A stretch of DNA of 64,000 bases from Pokkaliibacter sp. MBI-7 (GCF_029846635.1 NZ_JARVTG010000001.1:3807001-3871000); one strand, 5' to 3'. Counted from the stretch's first letter, positions 33,929 through 43,033 are shown. The notes: a model not told the origin generated them from the sequence alone. Made by a program: numbers and translations.

Positions 33929-34489
33929 TCAGTCAGCCAGACGACGATCCATTTCTTCGCACAGCCAGTGACCAATAATCATATGAGCTTCCTGAATACG
34001 TGCCGTTTCTGTTGATGGCATGCGTAACGTGCTGTCGGCTATATCCAGCAGTTTTCCACCACTGACTCCCGTCCACGCGTAGGTATAGCACCCCATCTCC
34101 TTCGCAGCCTGAATGCCATCGATGACGTTGGCACTGTTGCCAGATGTTGACAGACCGATGATCACATCTTCCGGGCGGGCAAGTGCCTGAATCTGCCGGG
34201 TAAAGACACTGGAGAAATCGTAGTCATTGGAATGGGCAGTCAGAATGGAGGTGTCCACTGTCAATGCCAGAGAAGCCAGTGGCCGGCGTTCAGCTTTGTA
34301 ACGCACCACGAATTCGGCTGCCAGATGCTGACAGTCGGCAGCACTGCCACCATTGCCCATAAACAGCACTTTGCCATTCTGGGTGACGCATTGATAAACG
34401 CGGTCGGCCATGGCGTTCAGTTCAGGCTCAAGATCACCCAGAGTGCTTACTGCATCCATGTGGCGCTGTAAAGTATTGAGAAATGACAT
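33929..34489 (-). CDS. gmhA: Phosphoheptose isomerase (SIS domain)
   Basis: This 186-residue protein converts sedoheptulose 7-phosphate to D-glycero-manno-heptose 7-phosphate, the first step toward LPS inner-core heptose. The SIS domain shows FMGNGGSAADCQHLAAEFV, ALTVDTSILTAHSND and IGLSTSGNSANVIDGI. STETARIQEAHMIIGHWLCE carries the conserved Q/E-H active-site residues. It is not DiaA-like in the N-terminal part. It stands alone, close to the MITE, with the 469-base gap upstream. Confidence 0.85.
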   Translation of the reverse strand: MSFLNTLQRHMDAVSTLGDLEPELNAMADRVYQCVTQNGKVLFMGNGGSAADCQHLAAEFVVRYKAERRPLASLALTVDTSILTAHSNDYDFSSVFTRQIQALARPEDVIIGLSTSGNSANVIDGIQAAKEMGCYTYAWTGVSGGKLLDIADSTLRMPSTETARIQEAHMIIGHWLCEEMDRRLAD

Positions 34490-34958
34490 GTCGTGGTCCG
34501 CTTCTGCAAAGTGGCTTTCTGTTCGCCAGCCTGTCGACCAGCAAGGCCCGGTAGTTTAGCAAAAAGCATCTGGTGTCACAGCCAGACGGGGGCTGTTGTG
34601 CGTTATGTGTTGTCTGTCGTATTTTGGTCATTCGCCTGGAGGCGTGCGCCAATCTGATGCAGATATTACCTACTGACGATCGGTTGTTTCTGTATTGAAA
34701 GGTACATGGCTGACTGGGAGTCAGTAAGCCTGCAGGTTGCGGATATGGCTGCCTGTCCAGCAGGAATGCTCGGAGGACGGCAAGCCTTTCATGGCCTTGG
34801 GATTGCATGCAGAATCGTGGATAAAGGGTGGCAGATGGTTATATCTGGACAGGCCAACAAATGGCAGGCTCCTCCGTGCCTGGGGGATCTGGTGTTGGCT
34901 TAGTGTGCAGTTACCACATATTGATTAGCCGGGGCTCACCCGAATTGGCAAACACGCA
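34490..34958. other. 469-base gap between divergent gmhA and the EAL gene
   Basis: It should hold the promoters of both divergent genes, but I see no clear -35/-10 pair. Two short overlapping plus-strand frames (34706-34903 and 34737-34928) have no recognisable features. The first has AAAGG only three bases before its ATG. I do not call either as a gene. Confidence 0.4.
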
Positions 34959-36191
34959 ATGAATAACACTTGGCAATATCACAACTTTGAGCTGCGCAGT
35001 CACTTTCAGCCTATCTATTCGCTGGCTCATCGCCGTTGTGTTGGTCTGGAAGCACTGATTCGCACTCAGGATGGCAATTTACCCTGTTCGCCGCTCGAGC
35101 TGTTCGCCATGGCCCGTGCTCGCGATGAAGAAGCATTACTTGACCAGCACTGCCAGGCCCTGCATCTGCGTAACTATGCTGAATTGCTGCTCCCCGAGCA
35201 GTGGTTGTTTATCAATGTCTGTCCACCTTCCGCGCTGGCCTATCCCGATCAACAGCTATTCTGGAACACCCTGAGTCAGCTGGGTCTGGCGCCGCAGCGT
35301 ATGGTAATGGAGATCATCGAGCACGCCAGCAACGATCCGCTGTTACTCGAAGAACAGGTCAGGGAGTATCGGACCCGGGGGGCGCTGGTTGCTATTGATG
35401 ACTTTGGTGCCGGCCACTCCAACTTTGACCGCATCTGGCGACTACAGCCTGATATCGTCAAACTGGACCGTTCCTTGCTGGTTCAGGCCAGAGAGCAGAC
35501 GCGTACACGGCATGTACTGGGCAAGCTCATTCAGCTGATTCATGGTTCCGGCGCGCTGGCCGTGATGGAGGGCGTTGAAACCCTGGATGACTTGCATCTG
35601 GTGTTTGATTCCGGTGCCGATATGGTACAGGGCTTCGGTCTGGCTTACCCCGCAGCTGATCCCCGCGTGGGGCTGGCAGAGGGGCGCCGCAAGCTCAATG
35701 CCCAGCTGGCCATCTGTGCACGACGCAGTCAGCGTAATCAGCGTCTGCAACGCCAGCAATTAGAGCGCTATACCAGTCAGTTTACGGAGCTGGTGTCACT
35801 GAGTCGTGCTGGAACACCTATGCATAGTGCCAGCGAGGCTATTCTGCGCCTTCCGGGTGTGCAGCGTTGCTATTTGCTTGATCAGGACGGTTACCAGCTC
35901 AGCCATAATATGGCGGCCCGGCAATCCATGGATGACGGACGTTTTCGCCCGATGCAGGACGCCTTGGGTGCCAGCTGGAGCCGACGTCATTACTTCAAGT
36001 CAGCCATTGCGCAGCCGGGACAGGTGCAGGTCTCTGATCCTTATCTGTCGGTGTCGGATGGCAGCATGTGCCTGACGTTATCCTGTGCTTTCAATGCGGA
36101 GTCGGGTCGCTTGCTGGTGCTGTGCTGTGATCTGCATGCTGCTGTTCTGGATCAGTCCTGCACGCTGCCTGATATCGCTTACGGCATATAA
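34959..36191 (+). CDS. EAL-domain c-di-GMP phosphodiesterase with C-terminal possible sensory domain
   Basis: This 410-residue cytoplasmic-looking protein has no signal or membrane span. The EAL domain fills residues about 10-245, and the residues for metal and c-di-GMP binding appear intact: GLEALIR, FINVCPPSAL (Asn), MEIIEHA, AIDDFGAGHSNF, IVKLDRS (Lys), AVMEGVET and VQGFGLAYP. After a basic, probably helical linker (about 245-270) comes a domain of some 130 residues (LPGVQRCYLLDQDGYQLSHN, RRHYFKSAIAQPGQVQVSDP, CLTLSCAF). It resembles the YkuI_C/cache-like fold attached to some EAL proteins. It probably hydrolyses c-di-GMP in response to a ligand or redox signal. Confidence 0.85.
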   Translation: MNNTWQYHNFELRSHFQPIYSLAHRRCVGLEALIRTQDGNLPCSPLELFAMARARDEEALLDQHCQALHLRNYAELLLPEQWLFINVCPPSALAYPDQQLFWNTLSQLGLAPQRMVMEIIEHASNDPLLLEEQVREYRTRGALVAIDDFGAGHSNFDRIWRLQPDIVKLDRSLLVQAREQTRTRHVLGKLIQLIHGSGALAVMEGVETLDDLHLVFDSGADMVQGFGLAYPAADPRVGLAEGRRKLNAQLAICARRSQRNQRLQRQQLERYTSQFTELVSLSRAGTPMHSASEAILRLPGVQRCYLLDQDGYQLSHNMAARQSMDDGRFRPMQDALGASWSRRHYFKSAIAQPGQVQVSDPYLSVSDGSMCLTLSCAFNAESGRLLVLCCDLHAAVLDQSCTLPDIAYGI

Positions 36192-36227
36192 GCCTTCACC
36201 TTATTGACGGTCCACTGAGCTGTGCAG

Positions 36228-37061
36228 CTAAAACTGCTTTTTGACCTGCTCAATCGCATGCATCAGGGCTTCTGGCAGTGATCTGTCCTTGGCGTAGGCC
36301 AATCCCACCACTCTGGCCATATCAATCCCGCTGACTTCCCGGGTGGCAATCTGGGTTCTGCCTTCAACCGAACTGACAGGGACAAGGGACACGCCCATAC
36401 CCGCCGCCACCAGATCCAGTGCGTATTCCTCAGTATGGACCCGCGCTTTGACCAGCAGCTGTACATCGCGTTTTTCCAGAGCAAAGTGCCATGCATCCAG
36501 CACGTCGCAAAAGCTGCGGCTGATAAAGGGGACTCCCTCCAGGTGTTCAAGGTTCAGTTTGGTGAGGCGTGTCAGCGGATGCTCGGCAGGCAGGGCCAGC
36601 ACATAGTGGTCATTCCACAGCTTATGGAATACCTCATTGGGGCCCACCTGATTGCTGGCAATAATACGGGCATCCGCCGGCTGATCTTCTGTCACGAGAG
36701 TGACCTCCAGCTCGGGTACCTGACTGGCCAGCTCTTTTAGCAGAAAACCCAGACGTGGTCCGGACAGGAAGGGCATCAGGCCGATACGCAAGGGCAGGGG
36801 AGCAGAGGGCTCCTTGAACTGGCGCTTGATATCGACCACTTCGTCCAGCACCTTGCAGGCCAGCGGATAGAGTTTTTCTCCTGCCGGGGTGGGAGTGACC
36901 CCCTTGCTGTTGCGGATGAACAAGGCGGTATCGAGCTCGCTTTCCAGCTGCTGGACGGCGGCAGAGATGGACGGCTGGGCGACAAAGCAGCGTTTGGCTG
37001 CGGCGCTCAGACTCAGTTCTTCATAGACGGCTTGAAAATAACGCAGGGCGCGGAGATCCAT
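36228..37061 (-). CDS. LysR-family transcriptional regulator
   Basis: This 277-residue protein has an N-terminal winged HTH (residues 1-60: LRALRYFQAVYEELSLSAAA, QPSISAAVQQLESEL, NSKGVTPTPAGEKLY). A periplasmic-binding-like effector domain follows (RIGLMPFLSGPRLGFL and so on). It is a little shorter than the usual 300. It is divergent from the aldehyde dehydrogenase gene, with 208 bases between the two starts, so it probably regulates that gene. The inducer is not known. Confidence 0.85.
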   Translation of the reverse strand: MDLRALRYFQAVYEELSLSAAAKRCFVAQPSISAAVQQLESELDTALFIRNSKGVTPTPAGEKLYPLACKVLDEVVDIKRQFKEPSAPLPLRIGLMPFLSGPRLGFLLKELASQVPELEVTLVTEDQPADARIIASNQVGPNEVFHKLWNDHYVLALPAEHPLTRLTKLNLEHLEGVPFISRSFCDVLDAWHFALEKRDVQLLVKARVHTEEYALDLVAAGMGVSLVPVSSVEGRTQIATREVSGIDMARVVGLAYAKDRSLPEALMHAIEQVKKQF

Positions 37062-37269
37062 GACAGGGCTTCCGTTGATCGATATGTCGCAGGCGGGGTT
37101 GGCTATAGTCTACACCTTTAGCCCATTCAGAAAATCGCTATTTTACCTATTGCTCTGCTGTTCCTATGCTTGTCAGCCATAAGTACTGGTGACTATTTAT
37201 TCCTTTGATGCTCACCAGTCCACGTTGATATGTTGCTAACAGCCTGCTGCGGCAGCCAGGGGGAGCCCA

Positions 37270-38814
37270 ATGAATCTGTCTTTTCTTTCCACACTGGGAA
37301 TGGACGCACTGAAGTCCAATGGTGTATTCGCCAGCGTTGCGAGTGCAAATGGTCATGCCCAGGGGGAGGGGGAAGTGTTCAGCGTTGCCTCTCCCATCAA
37401 TGGCGAGACTGTGGCTCAGCTGCGTAATGCCAGTACTGAACAGCTGGAGCTGGTCGTGGCTGATGCCAATGAGGCATTCCGTGTGCTGCGTACCATTCCT
37501 GCGCCCAAACGTGGTGAACTGGTTCGCCGCATTGGTAATCTGGCGCGCGAATACAAAGATGCGCTGGCGGCGGTGATCACGCTTGAGTCTGGCAAGATCA
37601 CTCAGGAAGCACTGGGTGAAGTTCAGGAATGGATTGATGTGTGTGATTTTGCCGTTGGTTTGTCGCGTCAGCTGCATGGTCTGAGCATTGTCTCAGAGCG
37701 CCCTGGCCATCGGATGATGGAGCAGTGGCAGCCGTTGGGCCCGGTAGCGGTCATCAGCGCCTTCAACTTCCCCATGGCGGTGTGGAGCTGGAATGCCATG
37801 CTGGCATTTGTCTGCGGCGACCCCATTGTGTGGAAGCCCTCTGAAAAGACGCCGCTGTGCGCGCTTGCCTGTCAGATGATCGTCGACAAAGCGCTGGCAA
37901 CCATGCCAGAAATGCCCAAAGCACTGTCGCAGGTGATCATTGGTGGTCGTGATCTGGGTCAGGCCATCTGTGAAGACAAGCGTTTCCCACTGGTATCGGC
38001 GACCGGCTCAACCGCTATGGGCCGCAGCGTGGCGCAAACCGTCGGAGCCCGTCTGGGCCGCTCTCTGCTGGAGCTGGGAGGCAATAATGCCATGATCGTC
38101 AGCCCCACGGCTGACCTGGACCTGGCTCAGCGTGCCATCGTGTTCTCGGCAGTAGGTACGGCTGGTCAGCGCTGCACTACACTGCGTCGTCTGATTGCTC
38201 ATGACAGCATTGTGGAAGACTTGGTGGCACGTTTGCTGAAGTCCTACCCTAGCCTGCGTATTGGCGATCCTTCGGTGCAGGGCACCCTGATTGGGCCGTT
38301 GATCGACGAAGGCAGCTTCAACCGTATGCAGCATGCACTGGCGGCGGTCAGGGCACAGGGCGGGGAAGTGATCTACGGTGGCGAGCGTATTGAGCAGAAC
38401 GTACCCGCTGGCGGTTTCTATGTACGCCCGGCCATTGTTCGTATCGCTCATGATGCGCCTGTCGTCCACGAAGAAACCTTCGCGCCCATTCTGTATGTGC
38501 TGACCTACTCTTCAGTAGAAGAAGCCATCGCCATCAACAACGAAGTGCCACAAGGCTTGTCATCCGCCATCTTTACCGAAAGCATGCGTGAAGCTGAGCT
38601 GTTCATGTCAGCGGCAGGTTCTGACTGTGGTATTGCTAACGTCAATATCGGTACCTCCGGTGCGGAGATCGGTGGTGCGTTCGGTGGTGAGAAAGAAACC
38701 GGTGGTGGCCGTGAGTCAGGCTCGGATGCGTGGAAAAACTACATGCGCCGTACCACCAATACCATCAATTATGGTGGTGAGCTGCCGCTGGCTCAGGGCA
38801 TCGTGTTCGAGTAA
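37270..38814 (+). CDS. amaB: ALDH7-type aldehyde dehydrogenase, probably aminoadipate semialdehyde dehydrogenase
   Basis: This 514-residue NAD-dependent dehydrogenase has general base E268 (LLELGGNNAM) and catalytic C302 (GTAGQRCTTLRRL). The cofactor loop is SATGSTAMGRSVA. The GTAGQRCTTLRRL and FGGEKETGGGRESGSDAWKNYMRR stretches are characteristic of the ALDH7/AmaB (piperideine-6-carboxylate dehydrogenase) group. That enzyme oxidises aminoadipate semialdehyde to aminoadipate in lysine or pipecolate breakdown. No other lysine-degradation gene is beside it, so the substrate stays an inference. A divergent LysR regulator is upstream and a terminator follows. Confidence 0.8.
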   Translation: MNLSFLSTLGMDALKSNGVFASVASANGHAQGEGEVFSVASPINGETVAQLRNASTEQLELVVADANEAFRVLRTIPAPKRGELVRRIGNLAREYKDALAAVITLESGKITQEALGEVQEWIDVCDFAVGLSRQLHGLSIVSERPGHRMMEQWQPLGPVAVISAFNFPMAVWSWNAMLAFVCGDPIVWKPSEKTPLCALACQMIVDKALATMPEMPKALSQVIIGGRDLGQAICEDKRFPLVSATGSTAMGRSVAQTVGARLGRSLLELGGNNAMIVSPTADLDLAQRAIVFSAVGTAGQRCTTLRRLIAHDSIVEDLVARLLKSYPSLRIGDPSVQGTLIGPLIDEGSFNRMQHALAAVRAQGGEVIYGGERIEQNVPAGGFYVRPAIVRIAHDAPVVHEETFAPILYVLTYSSVEEAIAINNEVPQGLSSAIFTESMREAELFMSAAGSDCGIANVNIGTSGAEIGGAFGGEKETGGGRESGSDAWKNYMRRTTNTINYGGELPLAQGIVFE

Positions 38815-38846
38815 GTGCGATAAGCAACAGTCGTTGCTGTAATAAC

Positions 38847-38880
38847 AAAGGGCGCCCGGTTATTCACCGTGGCGCCCTTT
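38847..38880. terminator. Intrinsic terminator after the aldehyde dehydrogenase gene
   Basis: AAAGGGCGCC and GGCGCCCTTT form a perfect 10-base-pair stem around a 14-base loop, 32 bases past the stop. A/T-rich ends on both sides allow action on both strands, serving the convergent metallophosphoesterase gene as well. Confidence 0.8.
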
Positions 38881-38905
38881 GCATTTGGCGTGGGGTCATG
38901 TCTGA

Positions 38906-39832
38906 TCACACCCAGATAAAGTTGCGTTCCTTGAGATACTTTTCCCCTTCCCAGCGATAAGCGCACAGCTTGCCACCATGTCGTGCGGCCACGCTGTAGT
39001 CGAGGCAGGCAATGTGGTCATTCAGGGGCACGGGCCGCCCCGTCATCCAGTAATGGCCGAAAAATACCGGCTTGCATTGGTCATAGCCTGGCAGAAAGTC
39101 AGGTGCGACCGGGTCATTGGGAATCAAGTGGCGCTTGTGATCGCTAATCAGTGCCAGCTGGCGGTAGGTCAGTGCCTGCTGATCCCACCAGCGTACTCGT
39201 AACTGGGTACGAGGGTTGCCGTCCTTGTCGAGATACTGTGAGCCTTCAGGCAAGTCCATCTCCAACCCCTTGAGCAGCGTTTCTACTGCTTCATACACCG
39301 GGCTGTCGCTGCGGCTGGCCTGAATCAAGAGCTCCGGGGTAAGGCGCGCACTGCCGCGGGTCAGCTGCTCCATGACATTAATATGCTCCGGATGCCAGCA
39401 AGCATGAATCACGCGCAGGCCTTGCAGGTCGAGATAGAGCGGCAATTGCCAGAACCAGTTGATGGCATCCTTGTAAGCCGCGGAACCTTCGCGTAGCTGA
39501 CTCAGAAAGGCATGATGCTGATGACGGTTCTTCACCGTATGGCGGCGCAGGTGCTCACCGGGATGATCAGGGTCGGGGGTGGCATATGCCAGCGCATTGA
39601 ACTCGTGATTACCCATGACCGCGAGGGCGTGGCCCTCATCAATCATGCTGCGCACAATCCGCAGCACTTCGCGTTGCTGCGGGCCGCGATCAATAAGGTC
39701 ACCGAGGAAGATGACCTGCCGGCCGGGCTGCTGCCACACACCGCGATTGCGGGTATAGCCAAGGCACTTCAACAGCGCCTTCAGGGCATGAGCATGGCCG
39801 TGGATATCCCCTATCAGGTCGTAAAAAATCAT
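38906..39832 (-). CDS. Calcineurin-like metallophosphoesterase
   Basis: This 308-residue protein has the two-metal phosphoesterase motifs in order: LIGDIHGHAHAL (residues 6-17), FLGDLIDRGPQQRE (about 42-55), VMGNHEFNAL (about 72-81) and later VIHACWH and FGHYWMTG histidines. It resembles Ser/Thr phosphatase/ApaH-like proteins but is distinct from the true ApaH at 62325-63146. The substrate may be a phosphoprotein or a nucleotide; it cannot be told. It is convergent with the aldehyde dehydrogenase gene. Confidence 0.8.
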   Translation of the reverse strand: MIFYDLIGDIHGHAHALKALLKCLGYTRNRGVWQQPGRQVIFLGDLIDRGPQQREVLRIVRSMIDEGHALAVMGNHEFNALAYATPDPDHPGEHLRRHTVKNRHQHHAFLSQLREGSAAYKDAINWFWQLPLYLDLQGLRVIHACWHPEHINVMEQLTRGSARLTPELLIQASRSDSPVYEAVETLLKGLEMDLPEGSQYLDKDGNPRTQLRVRWWDQQALTYRQLALISDHKRHLIPNDPVAPDFLPGYDQCKPVFFGHYWMTGRPVPLNDHIACLDYSVAARHGGKLCAYRWEGEKYLKERNFIWV

Positions 39833-40068
39833 GGTTCAGAAGCTCCACTCCTTGTGTGCTGACGTCTGCCATCAGGATTCGAATCCGGCCCACCATCCTT
39901 AAGGTAAACGGGCCAAGCACCAGTCGATCATCCTGAGTATGGGGTCAGCGCAGCGGTTGCTATTCCTGCAACGTGAATCTTGTGTTCTCTTGATAGGAAG
40001 GTAGCCGTTTTGCAATAAGACAGCCAGTGCTAATAAGACGCAATCTGCAACGACGGATGGCCGATGCA

Positions 40069-40099
40069 CTGTCTGGAGCAATGCAGCTACTCCAGACAG
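40069..40099. other. Stem-loop downstream of ribB
   Basis: CTGTCTGGAG and CTCCAGACAG pair over 10 bases around an 11-base loop, 27 bases past the ribB stop on the minus strand. No T-run follows, so it is a terminator candidate of uncertain type or an mRNA 3' protecting structure. Confidence 0.45.
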
Positions 40100-40125
40100 C
40101 GTTTATCGCGTTAAGGCAGAGCGGA

Positions 40126-40800
40126 TCAGGAAACCTGCTCCAGGCAGGCAAGGCGATACTGAACGATATCCTCAATGGTCAGCACAGGCATGCCATGCTT
40201 TTTGCCAAAGCGGATAATTTCCGGCAGGCGGGCCATACTGCCATCCTCATTGGCGACTTCGCACAGGACGCCCGCCGGTTGCAGACCAGCCAGTTTCATC
40301 AGATCAATAGTGCCTTCGGTATGGCCACGACGGGTCAGTACGCCGCCGGGTTGCGCTCGTAGCGGGAACACATGGCCAGGACGAGCCAGATGTTCCGGAC
40401 GGGCATGGGCGGCAATGGCCGTCTTGACCGTGGTGACACGATCAGCGGCAGACACACCGGTGGTGACACCCTCGCGTGCTTCGATACTGACGGTGAAGGC
40501 GGTCTGGTTCTTGCTGTTGTTGTCTTCCACCATGGGGGGAAGGTTAAGCTGGCGGATGCGCTCATCGCTCAGACACAGGCAGACGATGCCGCTGCACTCA
40601 CGGATCATCAGTGCCATTTGCTGAGGGGTCAGGTGTTCGGCTGAATAAATCAGATCGCCTTCGTTTTCACGATCTTCATCATCGACGACGAGCACGCCTT
40701 GCCCTTGCTGAAGCGCAGCAATGGCCTGTTCAACGCGCTCAATAGGAGAGCCGAATTCGGCCAGTAAGGATGTTGCAGCGGTGATATCAGACTGATTCAT
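40126..40800 (-). CDS. ribB: 3,4-dihydroxy-2-butanone 4-phosphate synthase
   Basis: This 224-residue enzyme turns ribulose 5-phosphate into dihydroxybutanone phosphate for riboflavin synthesis. VVDDEDRENEGDLIYSAEH is the catalytic acidic loop, RECSGIVCLCLS follows, and GVTTGVSAADRVTT and RRGHTEGTIDLMKLAG are the remaining signature blocks. The ATG at 40798-40800 with GGAG 8 bases upstream gives the family length; an upstream start would add 17 residues from the leader. It lacks a GTP cyclohydrolase II domain. An FMN riboswitch controls it, as expected for the stand-alone ribB of gammaproteobacteria. Confidence 0.95.
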   Translation of the reverse strand: MNQSDITAATSLLAEFGSPIERVEQAIAALQQGQGVLVVDDEDRENEGDLIYSAEHLTPQQMALMIRECSGIVCLCLSDERIRQLNLPPMVEDNNSKNQTAFTVSIEAREGVTTGVSAADRVTTVKTAIAAHARPEHLARPGHVFPLRAQPGGVLTRRGHTEGTIDLMKLAGLQPAGVLCEVANEDGSMARLPEIIRFGKKHGMPVLTIEDIVQYRLACLEQVS

Positions 40801-40983
40801 GGTAATAGCTCCATTGGCTACCAGAATCAGGGCTAAAGGAAACGGACGCATTAGGCGTTATCAGTGACATGCGCTGTTCGTCTGCACTGATCCATGATCG
40901 TGCTGGCGTACAGGCACGCGCTGACATCAGCCTGATGCAGGACGTGCATAAGCAACCTGCGTTCAGCAGATCGTATGGCTGGC

Positions 40984-41169
40984 CCTTATCCTCTTCCATC
41001 CGGACTATTACCGTCGGCTCTGGCCTCTCACCAGATCTGCTGACCTCCGTCTGACGACCTCCACAGAGGTAAGGCAGACTGAGCGCTCGCGGGCTCGTTG
41101 CTATCTGCCTTATTGCAGATGGGACAACATACCGCCGGTGGGGAATTGCACCCCGCCCTGAGAATAAGA
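40984..41169 (-). promoter_or_regulatory. FMN riboswitch (RFN element) of ribB
   Basis: On the minus strand the 5' end reads CTTATTCTCAGGGCGGGGTG, then AATTCCCCACCGGCGGT. The distal part has AGCCCGCGAGCG, GGTGAGAGGCCAGAGCCGAC and GTAATAGTCCGGATGGAAGA, all in the usual order and spacing. It lies about 180 bases before the ribB start, so FMN should repress ribB. Confidence 0.96.
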
Positions 41170-41194
41170 TGCATTGCTTGAGCAATGCCGGACC

Positions 41195-41223
41195 ATCCTA
41201 GTCAATTCAACCGGGCTTGTGAA
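41195..41223 (-). promoter_or_regulatory. Promoter of ribB
   Basis: TTCACA (41218-41223) and TAGGAT (41195-41200), read on the minus strand, are 17 bases apart. Start of transcription would be near 41188, about 20 bases before the riboswitch. Five of six -35 bases match the sigma-70 consensus. Confidence 0.65.
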
Positions 41224-41352
41224 CCACCGACCAGCAGGTCTTTGACAACAGTCTAATCCCTGAGTGAGGTGGCAGATTCAGGCGAGAGCGGCAGCGGGTT
41301 TCGCTGCGACACCAGGCTGCAGGCCGCGCCGTGTTTGATGTTAAAGAAAAAT

Positions 41353-41376
41353 GTCGCAAAAGCACCCTGTTGCGAC
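41353..41376. promoter_or_regulatory. Inverted repeat upstream of glyA, possible operator
   Basis: GTCGCAA and TTGCGAC are perfect arms 10 bases apart, about 195 bases upstream of the glyA start. A TATAAA follows at 41379-41384 and could be part of a promoter. The bound regulator is not known. The rest of the 400-base gap 41170-41569 holds the ribB promoter and nothing else I recognise. Confidence 0.35.
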
Positions 41377-41569
41377 GCTTATAAACATCTTCCCCCAGGG
41401 CTGCCCCGATATGATCACTTCAACACTTACCGTAGAACGCGCGCTGCGGTGAAGCCAAACAAAAGCCTAATTACCGCTACAGCCCTTGTGTCATCTGGGT
41501 TTGCCAAAGTGCATAAGATCACGGGAAGTGCGGCTGACTGCGGGTGATTGCCCGCCTAGAGAGAACGCC

Positions 41570-42826
41570 ATGTTTAGCTATGAAAATAAACTTGCAGGAT
41601 ACGATGTCGCGCTTTGGCAAGCCATGCAGGCAGAAGTACAGCGTCAGGAAGATCACCTTGAGCTGATTGCCTCTGAAAACTACACCAGCCCTTACGTTAT
41701 GGAAGCTCAGGGTTCGCAGCTGACCAACAAGTATGCGGAAGGCTATCCAGGCAAGCGCTACTACGGTGGCTGCGAGTATGTTGACGTGGTGGAAAGTCTG
41801 GCGATTGAGCGTGCCTGCCAGCTGTTTGGCGCTGACTATGCTAACGTCCAGCCTCACTCCGGCTCTCAGGCTAACGCGGCTGTATATATGGCGCTGCTGA
41901 ACGCGGGTGATACCGTTCTGGGGATGAGCCTTGCCCATGGTGGCCACCTGACTCACGGCGCCAAGGTCAGCTTCTCCGGCAAGCTGTACAACGCTGTGCA
42001 GTACGGACTGAATCCTGAAACCGGCGAAATCGACTACGACGAAGTCGAGCGTCTGGCGCTTGAGCACAAGCCGAAGATGATTCTGGCTGGCTTCTCTGCT
42101 TATTCCCGCGTGGTGGACTGGGCGCGTTTCCGTGACATCGCCGACAAGGTCGGTGCCTATTTCTTCGTGGATATGGCTCACGTGGCTGGTCTGGTAGCAG
42201 CTGGTTTGTACCCCAACCCCATGCCTTATGCTGATGTTGTAACGACCACTACGCACAAGACACTGCGTGGCCCACGTGGCGGCCTGATTCTGGCGCGTCG
42301 TAATGAAGAGCTGGAAAAGAAACTGAACTCCGCGGTGTTCCCCGGTGGCCAGGGTGGCCCGCTGATGCATGTAATCGCGGCCAAGGCCGTCGCTTTCAAA
42401 GAGGCGCTGGAGCCTGAGTTCAAAGAGTATCAGCAGCGTGTTCTGGACAACGCCCGTGCCATGGCTGAAGTCTTTATCCAGCGTGGATACGACGTGGTGT
42501 CCGGTGGTACTGACGACCACCTGTTCCTGCTCAGTCTGATCAAGCAGGGCATTACCGGTAAGGATGCGGATGCGGCGCTGGGCCGTTCGCATATCACTGT
42601 GAACAAGAACGCTGTACCCAACGATCCGCAAAGCCCCTTTGTGACTTCAGGCCTGCGTATCGGTACGCCTGCGGTTACCAGCCGTGGTTTGGGTACGGTG
42701 CAATGTGCAGCCCTGGCAGGCTGGATCTGCGATGTGCTGGATAACCTGGGCAATGCCGATGTGGAAGCTCAGGTACGCGAAAAGGTAGCGGGGATCTGTG
42801 CAGATTACCCCGTCTATCGCAGATAA
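41570..42826 (+). CDS. glyA: Serine hydroxymethyltransferase
   Basis: This 418-residue PLP enzyme interconverts serine + THF and glycine + methylene-THF. It begins in the typical way (NKLAGYDVALWQAMQAEVQR). LELIASENYTS, NKYAEGYPGKRYYGG and VTTTTHKTLRGPRGG, with the PLP lysine in THK, are all present. The longer open frame upstream of the ATG at 41570 is not used: AGAGAG lies about 6 bases before this ATG and the product has family length. It precedes soxBDAG, so it can combine the glycine and methylene-THF made by sarcosine oxidase into serine. Confidence 0.97.
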   Translation: MFSYENKLAGYDVALWQAMQAEVQRQEDHLELIASENYTSPYVMEAQGSQLTNKYAEGYPGKRYYGGCEYVDVVESLAIERACQLFGADYANVQPHSGSQANAAVYMALLNAGDTVLGMSLAHGGHLTHGAKVSFSGKLYNAVQYGLNPETGEIDYDEVERLALEHKPKMILAGFSAYSRVVDWARFRDIADKVGAYFFVDMAHVAGLVAAGLYPNPMPYADVVTTTTHKTLRGPRGGLILARRNEELEKKLNSAVFPGGQGGPLMHVIAAKAVAFKEALEPEFKEYQQRVLDNARAMAEVFIQRGYDVVSGGTDDHLFLLSLIKQGITGKDADAALGRSHITVNKNAVPNDPQSPFVTSGLRIGTPAVTSRGLGTVQCAALAGWICDVLDNLGNADVEAQVREKVAGICADYPVYRR

Positions 42827-42863
42827 GGCGTTACTCTCCGCTGCTGCCGAGATGCCAGTAGAA

Positions 42864-42893
42864 CAGGTTCAGTAACGCTGGTTACTGAACCTG
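42864..42893. other. Strong stem-loop between glyA and soxB
   Basis: CAGGTTCAGTAAC and GTTACTGAACCTG form a perfect 13-base-pair stem with a 4-base loop, 37 bases after glyA. No T-run follows. It may lower read-through into sox genes or protect the glyA mRNA end. Confidence 0.55.
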
Positions 42894-43033
42894 CTGGTAC
42901 TGGATCCGGCAGCTGAAAACAGGGTTTTGCGCTTGTCTATCGAAGGCAGAGCTGATGCTCTTGCTGGTAATTTCGTGGTCCTGTCGGGTCGGGAGCCTGG
43001 CAAGACAGTTAGCGTTTCAAGGAGTGCTGGTCA

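Noticed and set aside
34706..34928. Two short plus-strand frames upstream of the EAL gene
   Set aside because: No motif or credible start; they overlap each other in different frames.
41519..42631. 370-codon open frame on the minus strand
   Set aside because: It is antisense to glyA, whose sense product is certain; the frame is open because of the codon bias of glyA.
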